Positions 1 through 8,338 of a DNA stretch of 64,000 bases are shown here, one piece after another (positions within the stretch are counted from its first letter, which is position 1; every line of letters starts with the position of its first letter). Below the pieces are notes generated by a model. It did no database searches. It saw nothing but the letters and a program-made list of their open reading frames with translations, and was not told the origin of the DNA. The translations under genes and the position numbers were made by a program. The stretch spans positions 4,143,501-4,207,500 of the forward strand of contig NZ_RWIV01000001.1 of the NCBI RefSeq assembly GCF_003944835.1, read 5' to 3'. The stretch is from Bacillus sp. HMF5848. GTDB taxonomy: Bacteria > Bacillota > Bacilli > Bacillales > HMF5848.

Positions 1-222
1 CCAGACAATGATCCCGCTAAGTTGAAGGGTAAGATTCACTCAATTTCTCTCATGGAAACTAACATGAGCATACTCATACATGCTCAAATGGTCGGCGAGA
101 AGACTCAATTTTCCGAAGCTATACTAGCTGATTTAATTCATGACGGCTTAGAAGGTGAAGAGCTTCTTCAGCAGTTCAGCGCGAAGCTTCATGAGAAAAA
201 ACGTGCCGTTTCGATGACCTAA
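1..222 (+). CDS. Partial CDS, 3' end of an unidentified small protein
   Basis: The reading frame is open from base 1, so the start lies before the window; the TTG at 22 is only the first candidate start inside it. The visible 73 residues are soluble and charged, with a Glu/Leu-rich C-terminal half (DLIHDGLEGEELLQQF) likely to be helical. It ends at a TAA-like stop at 222 and is followed by a clear terminator. I do not recognise the family. A small DNA-binding or antitoxin-like protein is possible from size alone, but nothing proves it. Confidence 0.55.
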   Translation, partial: PDNDPAKLKGKIHSISLMETNMSILIHAQMVGEKTQFSEAILADLIHDGLEGEELLQQFSAKLHEKKRAVSMT

Positions 223-285
223 GGTTTTACGACAACCTAGTAGCTAAGCTTGCGTTAAAACCTAATAATAGGTGCTAAAATTTAC

Positions 286-317
286 AAAACGTGTGGCTTT
301 AATGAGCCACACGTTTT
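286..317. terminator. Bidirectional terminator
   Basis: A perfect 13-bp stem (AAAACGTGTGGCT with AGCCACACGTTTT) with a 6-nt loop, a T-run on the + strand and A-rich sequence before it. It sits between two convergent genes (stops at 222 and 324) and can serve both. Confidence 0.85.
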
Positions 318-323
318 TTGTGA

Positions 324-842
324 TTACTTTCGTTTTTTCAAACGAGCTTTTATATCAACTGCTTTTGGAATATATAAAAATCTATATTGCATACCGTTTC
401 CGATAAAAAACGATTGCAGTATGCCATACACATTTGTTAGATCTAGATCATTTGGTAGTGTCATTTGACGCCTGAACATATGAAGTTTATCATGCCACTT
501 AAAAAACTTTACATCTATGTGTGATTGGCTATGATCTACAATTACTTCAAGTTGATTTTTCATGTCATGCGTTCGAAATACGAACGCCACCGGACATTCC
601 TCATGAAAGTATAGCTTGTCATAGTTTATAATTTTGTCTTGCGTTACTTGTGTATTGGGAATGTTGCCTTGTTCTTTCGAAATCCACGAGGCAACAGCAA
701 GGTTGGAGGAAAGGCTGTTGTTATTTGAACGAAGGAATTTACACTGTTCCTCTTTTAAGATTAATTGATTATAAGATCGATTAGTGCGTCTTTTTTTACT
801 ACGATATATGAAAATAATTTCAACTAACTCAAAAGACTTCAT
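324..842 (-). CDS. Hypothetical protein, 172 aa
   Basis: An intact open frame of 172 codons ending next to a good terminator. The protein is basic at both ends (KKRRTNR near the N-terminus, KARLKKRK at the C-terminus) with no signal peptide or membrane segment. No convincing ribosome-binding site precedes the ATG at 842, so the true start may lie further inside, or the gene may be a decayed remnant. I do not recognise a family. Coding status is supported mainly by length and by the convergent terminator. Confidence 0.5.
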   Translation of the reverse strand: MKSFELVEIIFIYRSKKRRTNRSYNQLILKEEQCKFLRSNNNSLSSNLAVASWISKEQGNIPNTQVTQDKIINYDKLYFHEECPVAFVFRTHDMKNQLEVIVDHSQSHIDVKFFKWHDKLHMFRRQMTLPNDLDLTNVYGILQSFFIGNGMQYRFLYIPKAVDIKARLKKRK

Positions 843-1349
843 GCTTGTGTTGGCTACTGCAAGTGTCCTGAACCAAGAAAGGATTGTAGTAACCGTTTCT
901 TACACCTCCTATATAATATGATGACTCGGTTCAAGTTATTAACCTTCCCTCCTTACCGTTTTTTTACAGTATTACTATTCTATAATAACTCCATTTTAAT
1001 TTGACAAAAAGTTTGAAAATCCACCATTTTTAGGCATTTAGTCACAAATATTAACCAAAAACTCCTACTTTCGACACAATTCTCTGTTTTTTTATAATAG
1101 TTGTATAAACAGCTTTTTAATACTTTGAATTGTGATGTTCTACTAAACTTTATTTTATCTCGATTTTTAATACGTTTGGATTATGACAGCGTTTGGTGGT
1201 GCATGCAATTGTGTAATCTTTTGCAAAATCTCCCCTTTAAAAGCGGTTTACATTCATAATTTTTTACAAAATCTTACGAAATAAGTCATAGCTATTGTTT
1301 TTTGATTTGTGATATTATACTAGTTAATATTTTATGAGGGGGAGTGTGT
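843..1349. other. AT-rich intergenic region with a possible GNAT promoter
   Basis: About 500 bp without a supported gene. It is strongly AT-rich. A TATACT hexamer at 1316-1321 with a weak TTGTTT upstream (15-bp spacing) could be the promoter for the acetyltransferase starting at 1350. Nothing else in it is recognisable. Confidence 0.4.
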
Positions 1350-1940
1350 ATGTTTTCGTATACAGTGGATGATACTATCTCGCTAAAGTTAATTGAATTA
1401 AGTGATGCTAACAGTATTTATGAATTAGTTGATCAATCACGTACATATCTCCGCCAATGGCTACCTTGGGTTGACGGGACTACGAAGGTGGCTGATTCGA
1501 TTGATTTTATCCGCGCTTGTCAGAAGGCGTACGTTGAACAAATTGGGATGTTTACTGTCATTATGTATAACGGCAAGATTATCGGGACGGCTAGTTATAA
1601 CTCACTTGATTGGAGAAATAAAATTGTCTACATTGGATACTGGCTAGCACCGGACTATCAAGGACAAGGGATTATGACGAAGGTTGTCAAAGCGTTAACA
1701 ACCTATGCTTTTGAGGAATTACAGTTTAATCGGGTGGATATTCGGGCTGCTACAAGCAACGTAAAAAGCCGATCAATTCCTGAGCGACTTGGATTTATAT
1801 ATGAAGGAACTGTGCGAGATGCGGAGTGGCTATATGATCATTATGTTGATCATGCTATTTACGGTGTCTTAGCTAGAGATTGGCAACGTAATATGGCAGG
1901 GATGATGATGCAGGGGCGTGCTGACGTAACTGTTGACTGA
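1350..1940 (+). CDS. GNAT acetyltransferase, RimJ/RimL type
   Basis: A 196-residue N-acetyltransferase of the RimL class, which acetylates N-terminal or small-molecule amines using acetyl-CoA. The acetyl-CoA-binding motif A is visible as YIGYWLAPDYQGQGIMTKVV, followed by the family's FNRVDIRAATSNVKSRSIPERLGFIYEGTVRD segment (N-x-x-S-x-x-x-x-x-x-LGF...EG), giving high confidence in the fold. The ATG at 1350 is preferred over the GTG at 1344 because AGGGGG (1337-1342) then lies 7 nt upstream. The closest named relatives are the ribosomal-protein-serine acetyltransferases (RimL/YdaF), but the substrate cannot be read from the sequence. Confidence 0.88.
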   Translation: MFSYTVDDTISLKLIELSDANSIYELVDQSRTYLRQWLPWVDGTTKVADSIDFIRACQKAYVEQIGMFTVIMYNGKIIGTASYNSLDWRNKIVYIGYWLAPDYQGQGIMTKVVKALTTYAFEELQFNRVDIRAATSNVKSRSIPERLGFIYEGTVRDAEWLYDHYVDHAIYGVLARDWQRNMAGMMMQGRADVTVD

Positions 1941-2050
1941 CACAAAATGGGGCAGCCATAAGCGCAAGCATTTTAACCGAGGGGCGTGCTAGTCGCAGTC
2001 CCATGCAAGCTGCTACTGAAAATTAGGAATTGGTCGCGAACCAATACGAA

Positions 2051-2080
2051 GGAGCAGGCTTGTTAACCTGCTCCTCTTAT
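2051..2080 (+). terminator. Terminator downstream of the GNAT gene
   Basis: GGAGCAGG (2051-2058) pairs with CCTGCTCC (2067-2074), followed by TCTTATTT. It lies between the + strand GNAT gene and the convergent gene ending at 2081. Confidence 0.65.
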
Positions 2081-2655
2081 TTAATGATATAACGAAGTAT
2101 GTGCATTTTCTTCATCATCAAAGTCGGTTTCGTGTTCTTTTCCGTGCAAGTCACGCTCTGCTTGTTCGATTGTTTCCTCTAATTCCCCTAACGAGTAGTC
2201 TCGTTCGGGTAAATCTGTTTCATACGCCTGATAGTACAGGATCGATGCTACTTTGTGTCGCTGCTGTTTTTTTTTAATTGAATCGTAAATTGGTCAATAT
2301 AAAATTTTGCTTCAGCTTTACATGAATACGAAACGTCAGGAGCACCTGTTTCGTGAATGAGTCTATCCAGTTGTTCAATTTGTTCGCTAGTTGGTTCCTC
2401 TGATAACACCTTATTGATACATTCATTTATTTTACCCGCTAATTCCTCATGAAAAGTAGGATTTGACTTAAGCTCTTTGTCTACTTTTCCAAACCACGAT
2501 GCATTGCTCTCAATATATGCACGCCATTCGTTCATGAAGTTTTGCAGATTAAATTTATCTTCGCTCCATTTAATATCATTCATATATTGCTCAAATGCTT
2601 GGTTGATCGAACGGGATATACTTATTTTAACCCCGTGTGGAAGATTTTTCAGCAT
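2081..2655 (-). pseudogene. Unidentified protein, frameshifted at a poly-A tract (or using a -1 frameshift)
   Basis: The intact frame from the ATG at 2655 gives 135 residues and stops at 2248. Directly at its end lies a run of nine A on the coding strand (T-run 2267-2275). Moving to the -1 frame there adds about 62 further residues with protein-like character (ILYYQAYETDLPERDYSLGE...), ending with TAA at 2081, just before a terminator. The joined product would be 191 aa. The junction reads A AAA AAC in the zero frame, a canonical -1 slippery heptamer. Sequencing error, a real deletion in the A tract, transcript slippage and programmed frameshifting all fit. The protein is soluble, helical and rich in Glu/Lys. 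I do not recognise the family. Confidence 0.6.
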
Positions 2656-2835
2656 GAATCAAGAGTACCTCCAAACTGTACTTGTCTAATGAATAATATT
2701 ACCATAACTCTACACTATATGACAAAAACTTTATGAACATTTTTATTGTGTTAACTGGAAAAATAGGTGGTATCTATCAAACAAATAATAGTTTAATATA
2801 ATTATATAGGAAAAAAGGTATAAAGGAGTTTGATT

Positions 2836-3681
2836 ATGTCATTAAAACGACTCTTATTTTTTGCTGTATTTTCGATAGTATTTGTTGCCTTAGCCGGATG
2901 TTCGGAAACAGCATCGACAAAAAGTACCGCAACTGAAGTCCCAATTCTACTATATCACCACATACTTGAGGACAAAGAGTTCGAGCATTACAAAGACCGA
3001 TTACCTGCCACAAACAAGCAAATGTTTTATGAGCAAATGGCTTTTTTAAAAGAAAATGGCTATCGCACCATCACGCTAGATGAGTTGTACAAGTTCATTA
3101 ACGGTGACATTGAGCTACCAGAGAAAAGTGTAATGATTCAATTTGACGATGGCTTAAAGTCAAATTACGTATATGCGTACCCGATTTTAAAGGAGTTTGG
3201 TTTTACAGCTGTTGAATATATCATTACGTCGCGCGGCAATCGTCCGATAGAGCCATTTGATCCGATGAGCTTCAAGCAGTTTATTCATTTTGATGAAATA
3301 GAGGATATTGACGATGTGTTTGAATTCGGAAGTCACACACAGGAGCTGCATCAAGTTGACTCAGAAGGAAACTATACATCTTTGATTGATGTGCCAACCG
3401 ATCACATTATCAATGATTTGCACACAAGCCTTGATTTATTGTATGAGCACGGTGTGTATGATGAAAGTTCGTTGAGAACTATTGCATATCCATTTGGTCG
3501 ATTTAATGAGGAAACGACTGAAATTGTTGAACAGCTTGGCTTTGCCATGGGTTTTACTACAAAGCAAGGTTATGTACGTGCTGGTGATGATCCTTACACA
3601 TTAAAAAGGTTTTATTTTGGCCCACGCACTACGATGGAAGATTTTAAACGGATTGTGCAGTATGAGTTTGAAGAGGAGTAA
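2836..3681 (+). CDS. Polysaccharide deacetylase lipoprotein (NodB homology domain)
   Basis: A 281-residue secreted lipoprotein. The signal peptide ends in a lipobox (LAGC, cleavage before Cys about 22). The NodB-type carbohydrate esterase 4 domain follows: VPILLYHH, the metal-binding Asp pair in MIQFDDGLKSN, the histidine motif SHTQELH and the conserved AYPFGRF motif. These match zinc-dependent N-deacetylases of the PgaB/IcaB or peptidoglycan-deacetylase group, acting on N-acetylglucosamine polymers at the outer face of the membrane. The ATG at 2836 is chosen because AAAGGAG (2822-2828) lies 7 nt upstream; a TTG at 2830 would sit too close. It stands alone, with its own terminator at 3878-3911. 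Confidence 0.9.
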   Translation: MSLKRLLFFAVFSIVFVALAGCSETASTKSTATEVPILLYHHILEDKEFEHYKDRLPATNKQMFYEQMAFLKENGYRTITLDELYKFINGDIELPEKSVMIQFDDGLKSNYVYAYPILKEFGFTAVEYIITSRGNRPIEPFDPMSFKQFIHFDEIEDIDDVFEFGSHTQELHQVDSEGNYTSLIDVPTDHIINDLHTSLDLLYEHGVYDESSLRTIAYPFGRFNEETTEIVEQLGFAMGFTTKQGYVRAGDDPYTLKRFYFGPRTTMEDFKRIVQYEFEEE

Positions 3682-3699
3682 TCGCCTTTGAGACGTTGG

Positions 3700-3831
3700 G
3701 CGTTAATTGACGATTTTAAAACCGTTCGATTTGACCGTTCGGCGCTAATGGACGATTTGACCGTTCGATTTAACCTTTCGGCGCTAATGGACGATTTGAC
3801 CGTTCGATTTAACCGTTCGGCGCTAATGGAC
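3700..3831. repeat. 39-bp tandem repeat, about 3 copies
   Basis: A unit of about 39 bp containing TTCGGCGCTAATGGACGAT and TTGACCGTTCGATTTAACCG, repeated about three times just after the deacetylase stop codon. Because 39 is a multiple of three, frames stay open on both strands, which produces spurious ORFs. It lies between the stop codon and the terminator, so it would be part of the 3' untranslated RNA. Confidence 0.85.
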
Positions 3832-3877
3832 ATGCATCCACAATTCATATGGGCAAAGACTAGAGCCAGATCAAAGA

Positions 3878-3911
3878 CAGGGCACCACTAAATGTGCGCC
3901 CTGCCTTTTTT
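3878..3911 (+). terminator. Terminator of the polysaccharide deacetylase gene
   Basis: CAGGGC (3878-3883) pairs with GCCCTG (3898-3903), with further CAC/GTG pairing inside, followed by CCTTTTTT. Confidence 0.75.
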
Positions 3912-3928
3912 GTGGTGTGATTTATTAA

Positions 3929-4459
3929 TTAGCGAGCAAAGCCGTTGCCTTCATCATTTCCACCTAACGGGTCGCGGTCGTAACGATCCATATCATTGAG
4001 ATCACGGTCGAAGTTTACATTTGTACCGTCGTTACGGTCATAGCGATCATTCAGGTCCATATCACGACCATAGTCGCCACCCGTGCGACCGTTGAAGTTT
4101 GTATCTAGGCCGTTATTTCCCATTCTGTCGCCATATCTGGTGTTGTTTAAGTCATTACCATAGCCTTTACGCTCATAATAGTGCATGCCGTTGTCGTCAA
4201 CCATGCTGTCGTTTCCGTTGTCATCAAAGTCGATGTTCTCAAACATGTCATTTGCACGGTCGTTGCCAAGCATACGATTGTTGTTGTTTACATTTCGAGG
4301 TTGGTTCATATTATCGTTTAATCCATTTCTATAGTTAACATCTTGAAGATTGTTATCTCCTGCTGGAGGTGCATCATTATCGCCAGCTGCCCCACAGCCT
4401 GTTAACATAATTCCTGCCATTAACGCAGTTGCAACAGTAGATAACCATTTTTTATTCAA
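3929..4459 (-). CDS. Asn/Asp-rich lipoprotein
   Basis: About 176 residues. A TTG start at 4459 is preferred: it gives a standard lipoprotein signal (NKKWLSTVATALMAGIMLTGC, lipobox LTGC), and AAAGGGGCG lies about 9 nt upstream. The ATG at 4480 would place the start before the ribosome-binding site. The mature part is low-complexity, dominated by Asn, Asp, Gly, Arg and Tyr, with loose repeats of the type DRYDRN and GNDxxND. This is typical of small spore- or envelope-associated lipoproteins in Bacillaceae, but no catalytic domain is visible. Function unknown. Confidence 0.72.
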   Translation of the reverse strand: MNKKWLSTVATALMAGIMLTGCGAAGDNDAPPAGDNNLQDVNYRNGLNDNMNQPRNVNNNNRMLGNDRANDMFENIDFDDNGNDSMVDDNGMHYYERKGYGNDLNNTRYGDRMGNNGLDTNFNGRTGGDYGRDMDLNDRYDRNDGTNVNFDRDLNDMDRYDRDPLGGNDEGNGFAR

Positions 4460-4534
4460 GATTAAACGCCCCTTTCGCATCCGTAAAAATTGACCCTTTT
4501 AGGTCTTTCGTTAGTATGCGCAGGGGCTCAGAAA

Positions 4535-4957
4535 TTATTTAAGAGCAAACATTATCTCCGTTTCACATGCCAACTCTCCATTTACCGTTGCGACGCCTTT
4601 TCCTTTACCTAGTGGCCCTTTAATGCGAATAATTTCCACTTCAAGACGAAGCTGATCTCCTGGCTTTACTTGGCGCTTGAATCTGCAGTTGTCAATTCCT
4701 GTGAAAAATGCTAACTTGCCGCGGTTTTCCTCAACTTTCAGCATAGCGACCGCCCCAACTTGAGCCAGTGCCTCCACAATCAATACTCCAGGCATAACAG
4801 GATAATCTGGAAAATGACCGTTGAAAAATTCTTCATTAGCTGTAACGTTTTTAATTCCAACAGCGCGTTTACCATCTTCAATTTCTTCAATTCGATCAAC
4901 TAACAAAAATGGATAACGATGGGGTATGATTTCTTTAATTTGAGTAATATCTAACAT
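4535..4957 (-). CDS. fabZ: 3-hydroxyacyl-ACP dehydratase FabZ
   Basis: A 140-residue hot-dog-fold enzyme that dehydrates (3R)-hydroxyacyl-ACP to trans-2-enoyl-ACP in type II fatty acid synthesis, in the cytoplasm. The signature is complete: [13 protein letters not shown] near residue 11, [26 protein letters not shown] with the catalytic His of GHFP and the Glu of VEALAQ, then [18 protein letters not shown]. Length is normal for the family. AGGTG-type ribosome-binding sequence precedes the ATG. Its place beyond flhO/flhP matches the mbl-flhO-flhP-ywpB order in B. subtilis. Confidence 0.97.
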   Translation of the reverse strand: MLDITQIKEIIPHRYPFLLVDRIEEIEDGKRAVGIKNVTANEEFFNGHFPDYPVMPGVLIVEALAQVGAVAMLKVEENRGKLAFFTGIDNCRFKRQVKPGDQLRLEVEIIRIKGPLGKGKGVATVNGELACETEIMFALK

Positions 4958-5024
4958 ATGTATTCACCTCTTATGTGTATAGGTAGTTTTTTTCATTATA
5001 CGGGTTTATGGTGGATAAGAAAAG

Positions 5025-5240
5025 TTCAAGGGCTGTGGATGGTGGATGTTTTGCGCTGTGAATGAGTTAAAGGCTATGGATGGGTTGCGGCGTTGTGAGC
5101 GAATTTAGGACTGTGGACGGATTGCGGCGATATGAGCGAATTTAGGACTGTGGATATTTTGCGTTGTGGACGAATAAAGGGGTGGACGGGTTGCGGCGTT
5201 GTGAACCAATTAAGAAATGTGGGCGTTTCGCTATGAACGA
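5025..5240. repeat. 37-bp tandem repeat upstream of fabZ
   Basis: Within the 470-bp gap between fabZ and the EpuA-like gene, a degenerate unit of about 37 bp recurs (GTTGCGGCGTTGTGAGCGA then ATTTAGGACTGTGGACGG, with diverged copies), four to six times. The + strand is G/T-rich with almost no C runs. No gene is supported in the gap; the ORF through it is a by-product of the repeat composition. The array lies between the upstream operon's terminator and the fabZ start. Confidence 0.75.
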
Positions 5241-5401
5241 ATATGGACTGTGGATGTATTATGTTATGAGTGTTTGAGAGATAATGCGGGTTTTGTGGTG
5301 CGCGATGTGCGTGGCATGTGTAGTGTTTTTGTGCAAGTGCCTTCGGTTTACGGTACGTTGCGGGTTTGCAGAATGAAAGAGTTAGAAAAAGAAAAAATTA
5401 G

Positions 5402-5428
5402 GCAGAGTGAGAACCGTCCCCACTCTGC
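5402..5428 (-). terminator. Terminator carrying the GGGGACGGTTCTC motif
   Basis: An 8-bp stem GCAGAGTG/CACTCTGC encloses GGGACGGTTCT (minus strand) and is followed on the minus strand by CTAATTTTTTC. It lies directly after the stop of the EpuA-like gene, so it should end the flhO-flhP-epuA transcript. The same 13-base motif builds hairpins at 36138-36192 and 49044-49087. Confidence 0.75.
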
Positions 5429-5430
5429 GG

Positions 5431-5730
5431 TTATTCTTTGTTTACTAGGTCAACGATATGTTGCCATGTTGATGATTTGAGGGCATCTGCTGGTTCACCG
5501 TCACCTAGTACGCCGTAACCGAACATAGCACCACTTATTAGGCTAACAAACATCAATACAAGTACAATGATAATGCGCATCCAAATTGGGATGAGTCGTA
5601 CTCGTATCCGTTTCTTTTTTTTCTTGATTGGTTCTTCTTTAGGACGAGCCTGTTCTGTGTATTCTTGGTCTCGCGAACGCCTTAGCTCTGCACGAGATTT
5701 TAAGTTTGTATTTTCTGCATTACTAGCCAC
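5431..5730 (-). CDS. EpuA-like single-pass membrane protein (DNA-directed RNA polymerase subunit beta family)
   Basis: A 99-residue protein with an acidic/basic N-terminal half, a KKKKKRIRVR stretch, one transmembrane helix (about residues 49-70: RIIIVLVLMFVSLISGAMFGY) and a short outside tail beginning YGVLGDGEP. This is the EpuA-like family, usually annotated 'DNA-directed RNA polymerase subunit beta', a name with little functional support. The start is GTG at 5730, with AAAGGAGCG 7 nt upstream. It follows flhP closely (14 bp) and probably shares its transcript. Confidence 0.82.
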   Translation of the reverse strand: MASNAENTNLKSRAELRRSRDQEYTEQARPKEEPIKKKKKRIRVRLIPIWMRIIIVLVLMFVSLISGAMFGYGVLGDGEPADALKSSTWQHIVDLVNKE

Positions 5731-5744
5731 TTTAAAACGCTCCT

Positions 5745-6557
5745 TTACCGAATTCCATTAATTAAGCCCATCATTTGGTCCGCAATGGAAATGGATTTTG
5801 CGTTAAATTGATATGAACGCTGTGTTGTTAACATGTCAGTCATTTCCTTAGTCAAATCAACGTTTGATTGCTCAAGTGCTCCTTGCTGTAACCTAATATC
5901 TTCACGATTCATGTTAGTAATTATACCAGCCGTATCAGCTGGTGCGGCAAATATGTTGCTACCAACCGCTGTCATCATATTAGGACGGTCAATGTTAACG
6001 ACCCCTAAGTTCCAAGTTTCGCTATTATTGTTAGAATCCGTTATTGTTAGTGTACCTGTTTTTTCAATATTTATTTGTTGAATATCACCATTTATGACAA
6101 TTGTGTTCCCATTTTCGTCTAAGATCGGATGTCCATCCCCCGTTACAAGCATGGATTGCTGAGAGCCTTCTTCAAGCTGTGACAAGTATAGCGCACCGTT
6201 ACGAGTATAATGCGTCTCGTTGTTTGCAAGTACTTGTAAAAACTGACCTGGGCTTGTGAATGCAAGATCTAATGGACGCTCTGTTTGTTTTAGACTACCT
6301 TGTGACATAATAATACTTGTATCGGCTAATTTGGCACCTGTTCCTAGGCGAATGCCGTTCGGAGTGAGACGCATACCTTCTTCGGCTTTTGCAACAGGTT
6401 GATTGTTAAATTGCTGTGCCAGTAGCTCACCGAAGTTTGCTTCACGTTTTTTGTAGCCAGCTGTATCAATATTGGAGATATTGTTACTGATTAGATCAAG
6501 CTTTTTTTGCAGCTGCGTCATTGTATTTGTCGCTGTAATCATCGAGCGATTCATCAT
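5745..6557 (-). CDS. flhP: Flagellar basal-body rod protein FlhP (FlgG-like)
   Basis: A 270-residue rod/hook-class protein of the FlgG/FlgF superfamily, exported by the flagellar apparatus. The N-terminal rod motif is seen as KKLDLISNNISNIDTAGYKKR, the C-terminal heptad segment as LEQSNVDLTKEMTDMLTTQRSYQFNAKSIS, and the middle contains the LDLAF/FLQVL and YTRNGA motifs typical of the family. The open frame extends to 6620, but AGGGAGGTG at 6563-6570 points to the ATG at 6557 (or 6554). It follows flhO, as in the B. subtilis mbl-flhO-flhP cluster. Confidence 0.93.
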   Translation of the reverse strand: MMNRSMITATNTMTQLQKKLDLISNNISNIDTAGYKKREANFGELLAQQFNNQPVAKAEEGMRLTPNGIRLGTGAKLADTSIIMSQGSLKQTERPLDLAFTSPGQFLQVLANNETHYTRNGALYLSQLEEGSQQSMLVTGDGHPILDENGNTIVINGDIQQINIEKTGTLTITDSNNNSETWNLGVVNIDRPNMMTAVGSNIFAAPADTAGIITNMNREDIRLQQGALEQSNVDLTKEMTDMLTTQRSYQFNAKSISIADQMMGLINGIR

Positions 6558-6727
6558 TGCCCACCTCCCTAATTTTTTGGCTCTGCTTAACTTCAATGTT
6601 GATTTTCGGCTCCACTGCACTTGCTTTCCGCGGGCGGTTCAGTATCGTGCAGTTCGCTACATTTTCTTAAGTCAAAGCCTATTTTTTTAAAAAAAGTATG
6701 AATTCGGCTGTGTTAATGTATGTATCA

Positions 6728-7558
6728 TTATACGCGACCGATGTCGTTTACTGCTTTTTCTAAACTTCTGTCGTAAGCTTGAATGACTTTTTGGTTTGCC
6801 TCAAATGTTCTATATGCCGTCATTAAATTTGTCATCGTTTGGCCTGTATCCACATTGGATTGCTCGAGTGCGCCTTGCTGAATTTTAAAAGAAACGTCTG
6901 GATTGTTAATAGCTGCCGGTAGATCCTGTTCTGATCTGAATAAACCATTGCCTTCTTTTACAAGATTCATAGGGTTTTCGGCATAGACCATATTTAGTGT
7001 AGCAAGTGGACCGTTCATTGTTGAAATCGTCCCGCTATTATCAACTGTAAAATCATTTGAATTCGGTTGTATAAGATTATTCGTATCATCTAGTACGTAG
7101 TATCCGTCATTTGTTGTTAAGTAACCTTGACTATCTATTGTAAAATTTCCGTTTCGCGTGTATCGAGTCGCCCCGTCTGACCCTTGAACTGCAAATAACA
7201 GTGTCCCTTGCACATTTGTCTCAGGGTTCGTTGGAATCGTGCCGTTAATGATAGCCAAGTCTGTGGAGCGCTCTGTGCTTCGAATATCACCTTGATTGAA
7301 GCTAGGTATCGTCTCCTGTAAGTAGACGCCCGTGTTCATCGGTCCAATTGGTATCATTCTTCTTGCAGTCTGCCCATCCTTAGTCGGTGTCATATCTGCC
7401 TGCATGCGCTGCATGAGCATTTCAGGAAACGCACGGACTGCGGACTGATCTGCCTTGAAACCAGGTGTATTTGCATTTGCTAAATTGTTCGTCAGCATCT
7501 CCGTTCGGCGTTGCTGTGCTAGCATACCCGATGCCGCTGTATAAAAGCCTCTTAACAT
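6728..7558 (-). CDS. flhO: Flagellar basal-body rod protein FlhO (FlgF/FlgG-like)
   Basis: A 276-residue flagellar rod-class protein. It has the N-terminal LRGFYTAASGMLAQQRRTE and LTNNLANANTPGFKAD motifs, the central TRNGNFTIDSQGYL motif and a C-terminal GALEQSNVDTGQTMTNLMTAYRTFEANQKVIQAYD helix. The ATG at 7558 is chosen over the frame's first start (7579) because GGGGGAG lies just before it. A TATAAT hexamer (revcomp 7592-7597) upstream may be its -10 element. In B. subtilis mbl lies directly upstream; here a 22-kb island separates them. Confidence 0.93.
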   Translation of the reverse strand: MLRGFYTAASGMLAQQRRTEMLTNNLANANTPGFKADQSAVRAFPEMLMQRMQADMTPTKDGQTARRMIPIGPMNTGVYLQETIPSFNQGDIRSTERSTDLAIINGTIPTNPETNVQGTLLFAVQGSDGATRYTRNGNFTIDSQGYLTTNDGYYVLDDTNNLIQPNSNDFTVDNSGTISTMNGPLATLNMVYAENPMNLVKEGNGLFRSEQDLPAAINNPDVSFKIQQGALEQSNVDTGQTMTNLMTAYRTFEANQKVIQAYDRSLEKAVNDIGRV

Positions 7559-7797
7559 TGGACTCCCCCATTTCGACAAACTACTATCAATATTATAAAG
7601 GATTCGCTTAAATAATTCATGGTAAATATCATTTTTCCAAAATTTTCGTGACGAAATGACTAGGTGGAGGTCGTGCGTGCGTTCGGTAGCTTGTTTATCT
7701 GACGTGAGGGTGAGCGTGGTCTCGCGGAGACTGGCGTGAACCGGTGGGATTCTGGTTTTACGCCGTGGGGTGGGGGTGCGGCTGCTCGGGTCTGGGT

Positions 7798-8236
7798 TTC
7801 CGCCGTGCGGTCTCGTTTATCCGCCGTGACTTGTCGATTATCCGCCGTCGCTTGTCGATTATCCGCCGTGACTTGTCGATTATCCGCGGTGGCGTGTCGT
7901 TTATCCGCCGTGGGGTGGGTCTGCGGCTGCTCGGGTCTGGGTTTCCTCCGTGACCTGTCGATTATCCGCCGTCGCTTGTCGTTTTTCCGCCTTGGGGCGC
8001 GGGCACTATGGTGTCTGGGTTTCCGCTGGCGGCGCTGGTTTTCGATTATCTACCGGTTCGGTGTCGATTATCTACCACTTCCGTGTCGAATTTCTACCGG
8101 TTCCATGTCGATTATCTACCACTTCCGTGTCGATGTTCACCAAGTTGTCATATTCCCGACGTGAAATCCCTCTTTTATGGGTGTATTTGAGTGCGAACTC
8201 GTCACTTCCAAGTAACAGCAACACAAAAAAACTCGG
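7798..8236 (+). repeat. Composite 21/22-bp repeat element, left copy (island boundary)
   Basis: The gap between flhO and the ThuA-like gene (780 bp) holds no gene. From about 7798 a 21-bp unit (TTATCCGCC, then GTGACTTGTCGA) repeats about nine times, with one 40-bp interposed segment (CTGCGGCTGCTCGGGTCTGG). From 8041 a 22-bp unit (TTATCTACC, then ACTTCCGTGTCGA) repeats four to five times and ends in a unique tail. Bases 8106-8236 match 30383-30513 with two mismatches out of 131. The ORFs crossing it are products of the 7-codon periodicity. Confidence 0.92.
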
Positions 8237-8254
8237 TCAGTTTTTGACCAAGTT
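8230..8254 (-). terminator. Terminator of the gfo-thuA transcript
   Basis: AACTCGGTCA (8230-8239) pairs with TGACCAAGTT (8245-8254) with one mismatch. On the minus strand a run of seven T follows. It forms the tail of the left repeat element; the homologous terminator lies after mbl at 30507-30533. Confidence 0.8.
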
Positions 8255-8338
8255 TTTTGTTCGTGTGTACATTTTATACGAAGTTGGCTACGTGTGGTAT
8301 TTAATCAGAATACTAGTACTCAATCCCAAGCTACTATT

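Noticed and set aside
324-842. Phage or replication gene assignment for the 172-aa protein
   Set aside because: No motif supports it; left as hypothetical.
3612-3891. ORFs on both strands over the 39-bp repeat after the deacetylase gene
   Set aside because: They arise from the repeat length being a multiple of three.
7798-8236. CRISPR array
   Set aside because: Units abut without unique spacers, unit sequence drifts and no cas genes lie in the window.
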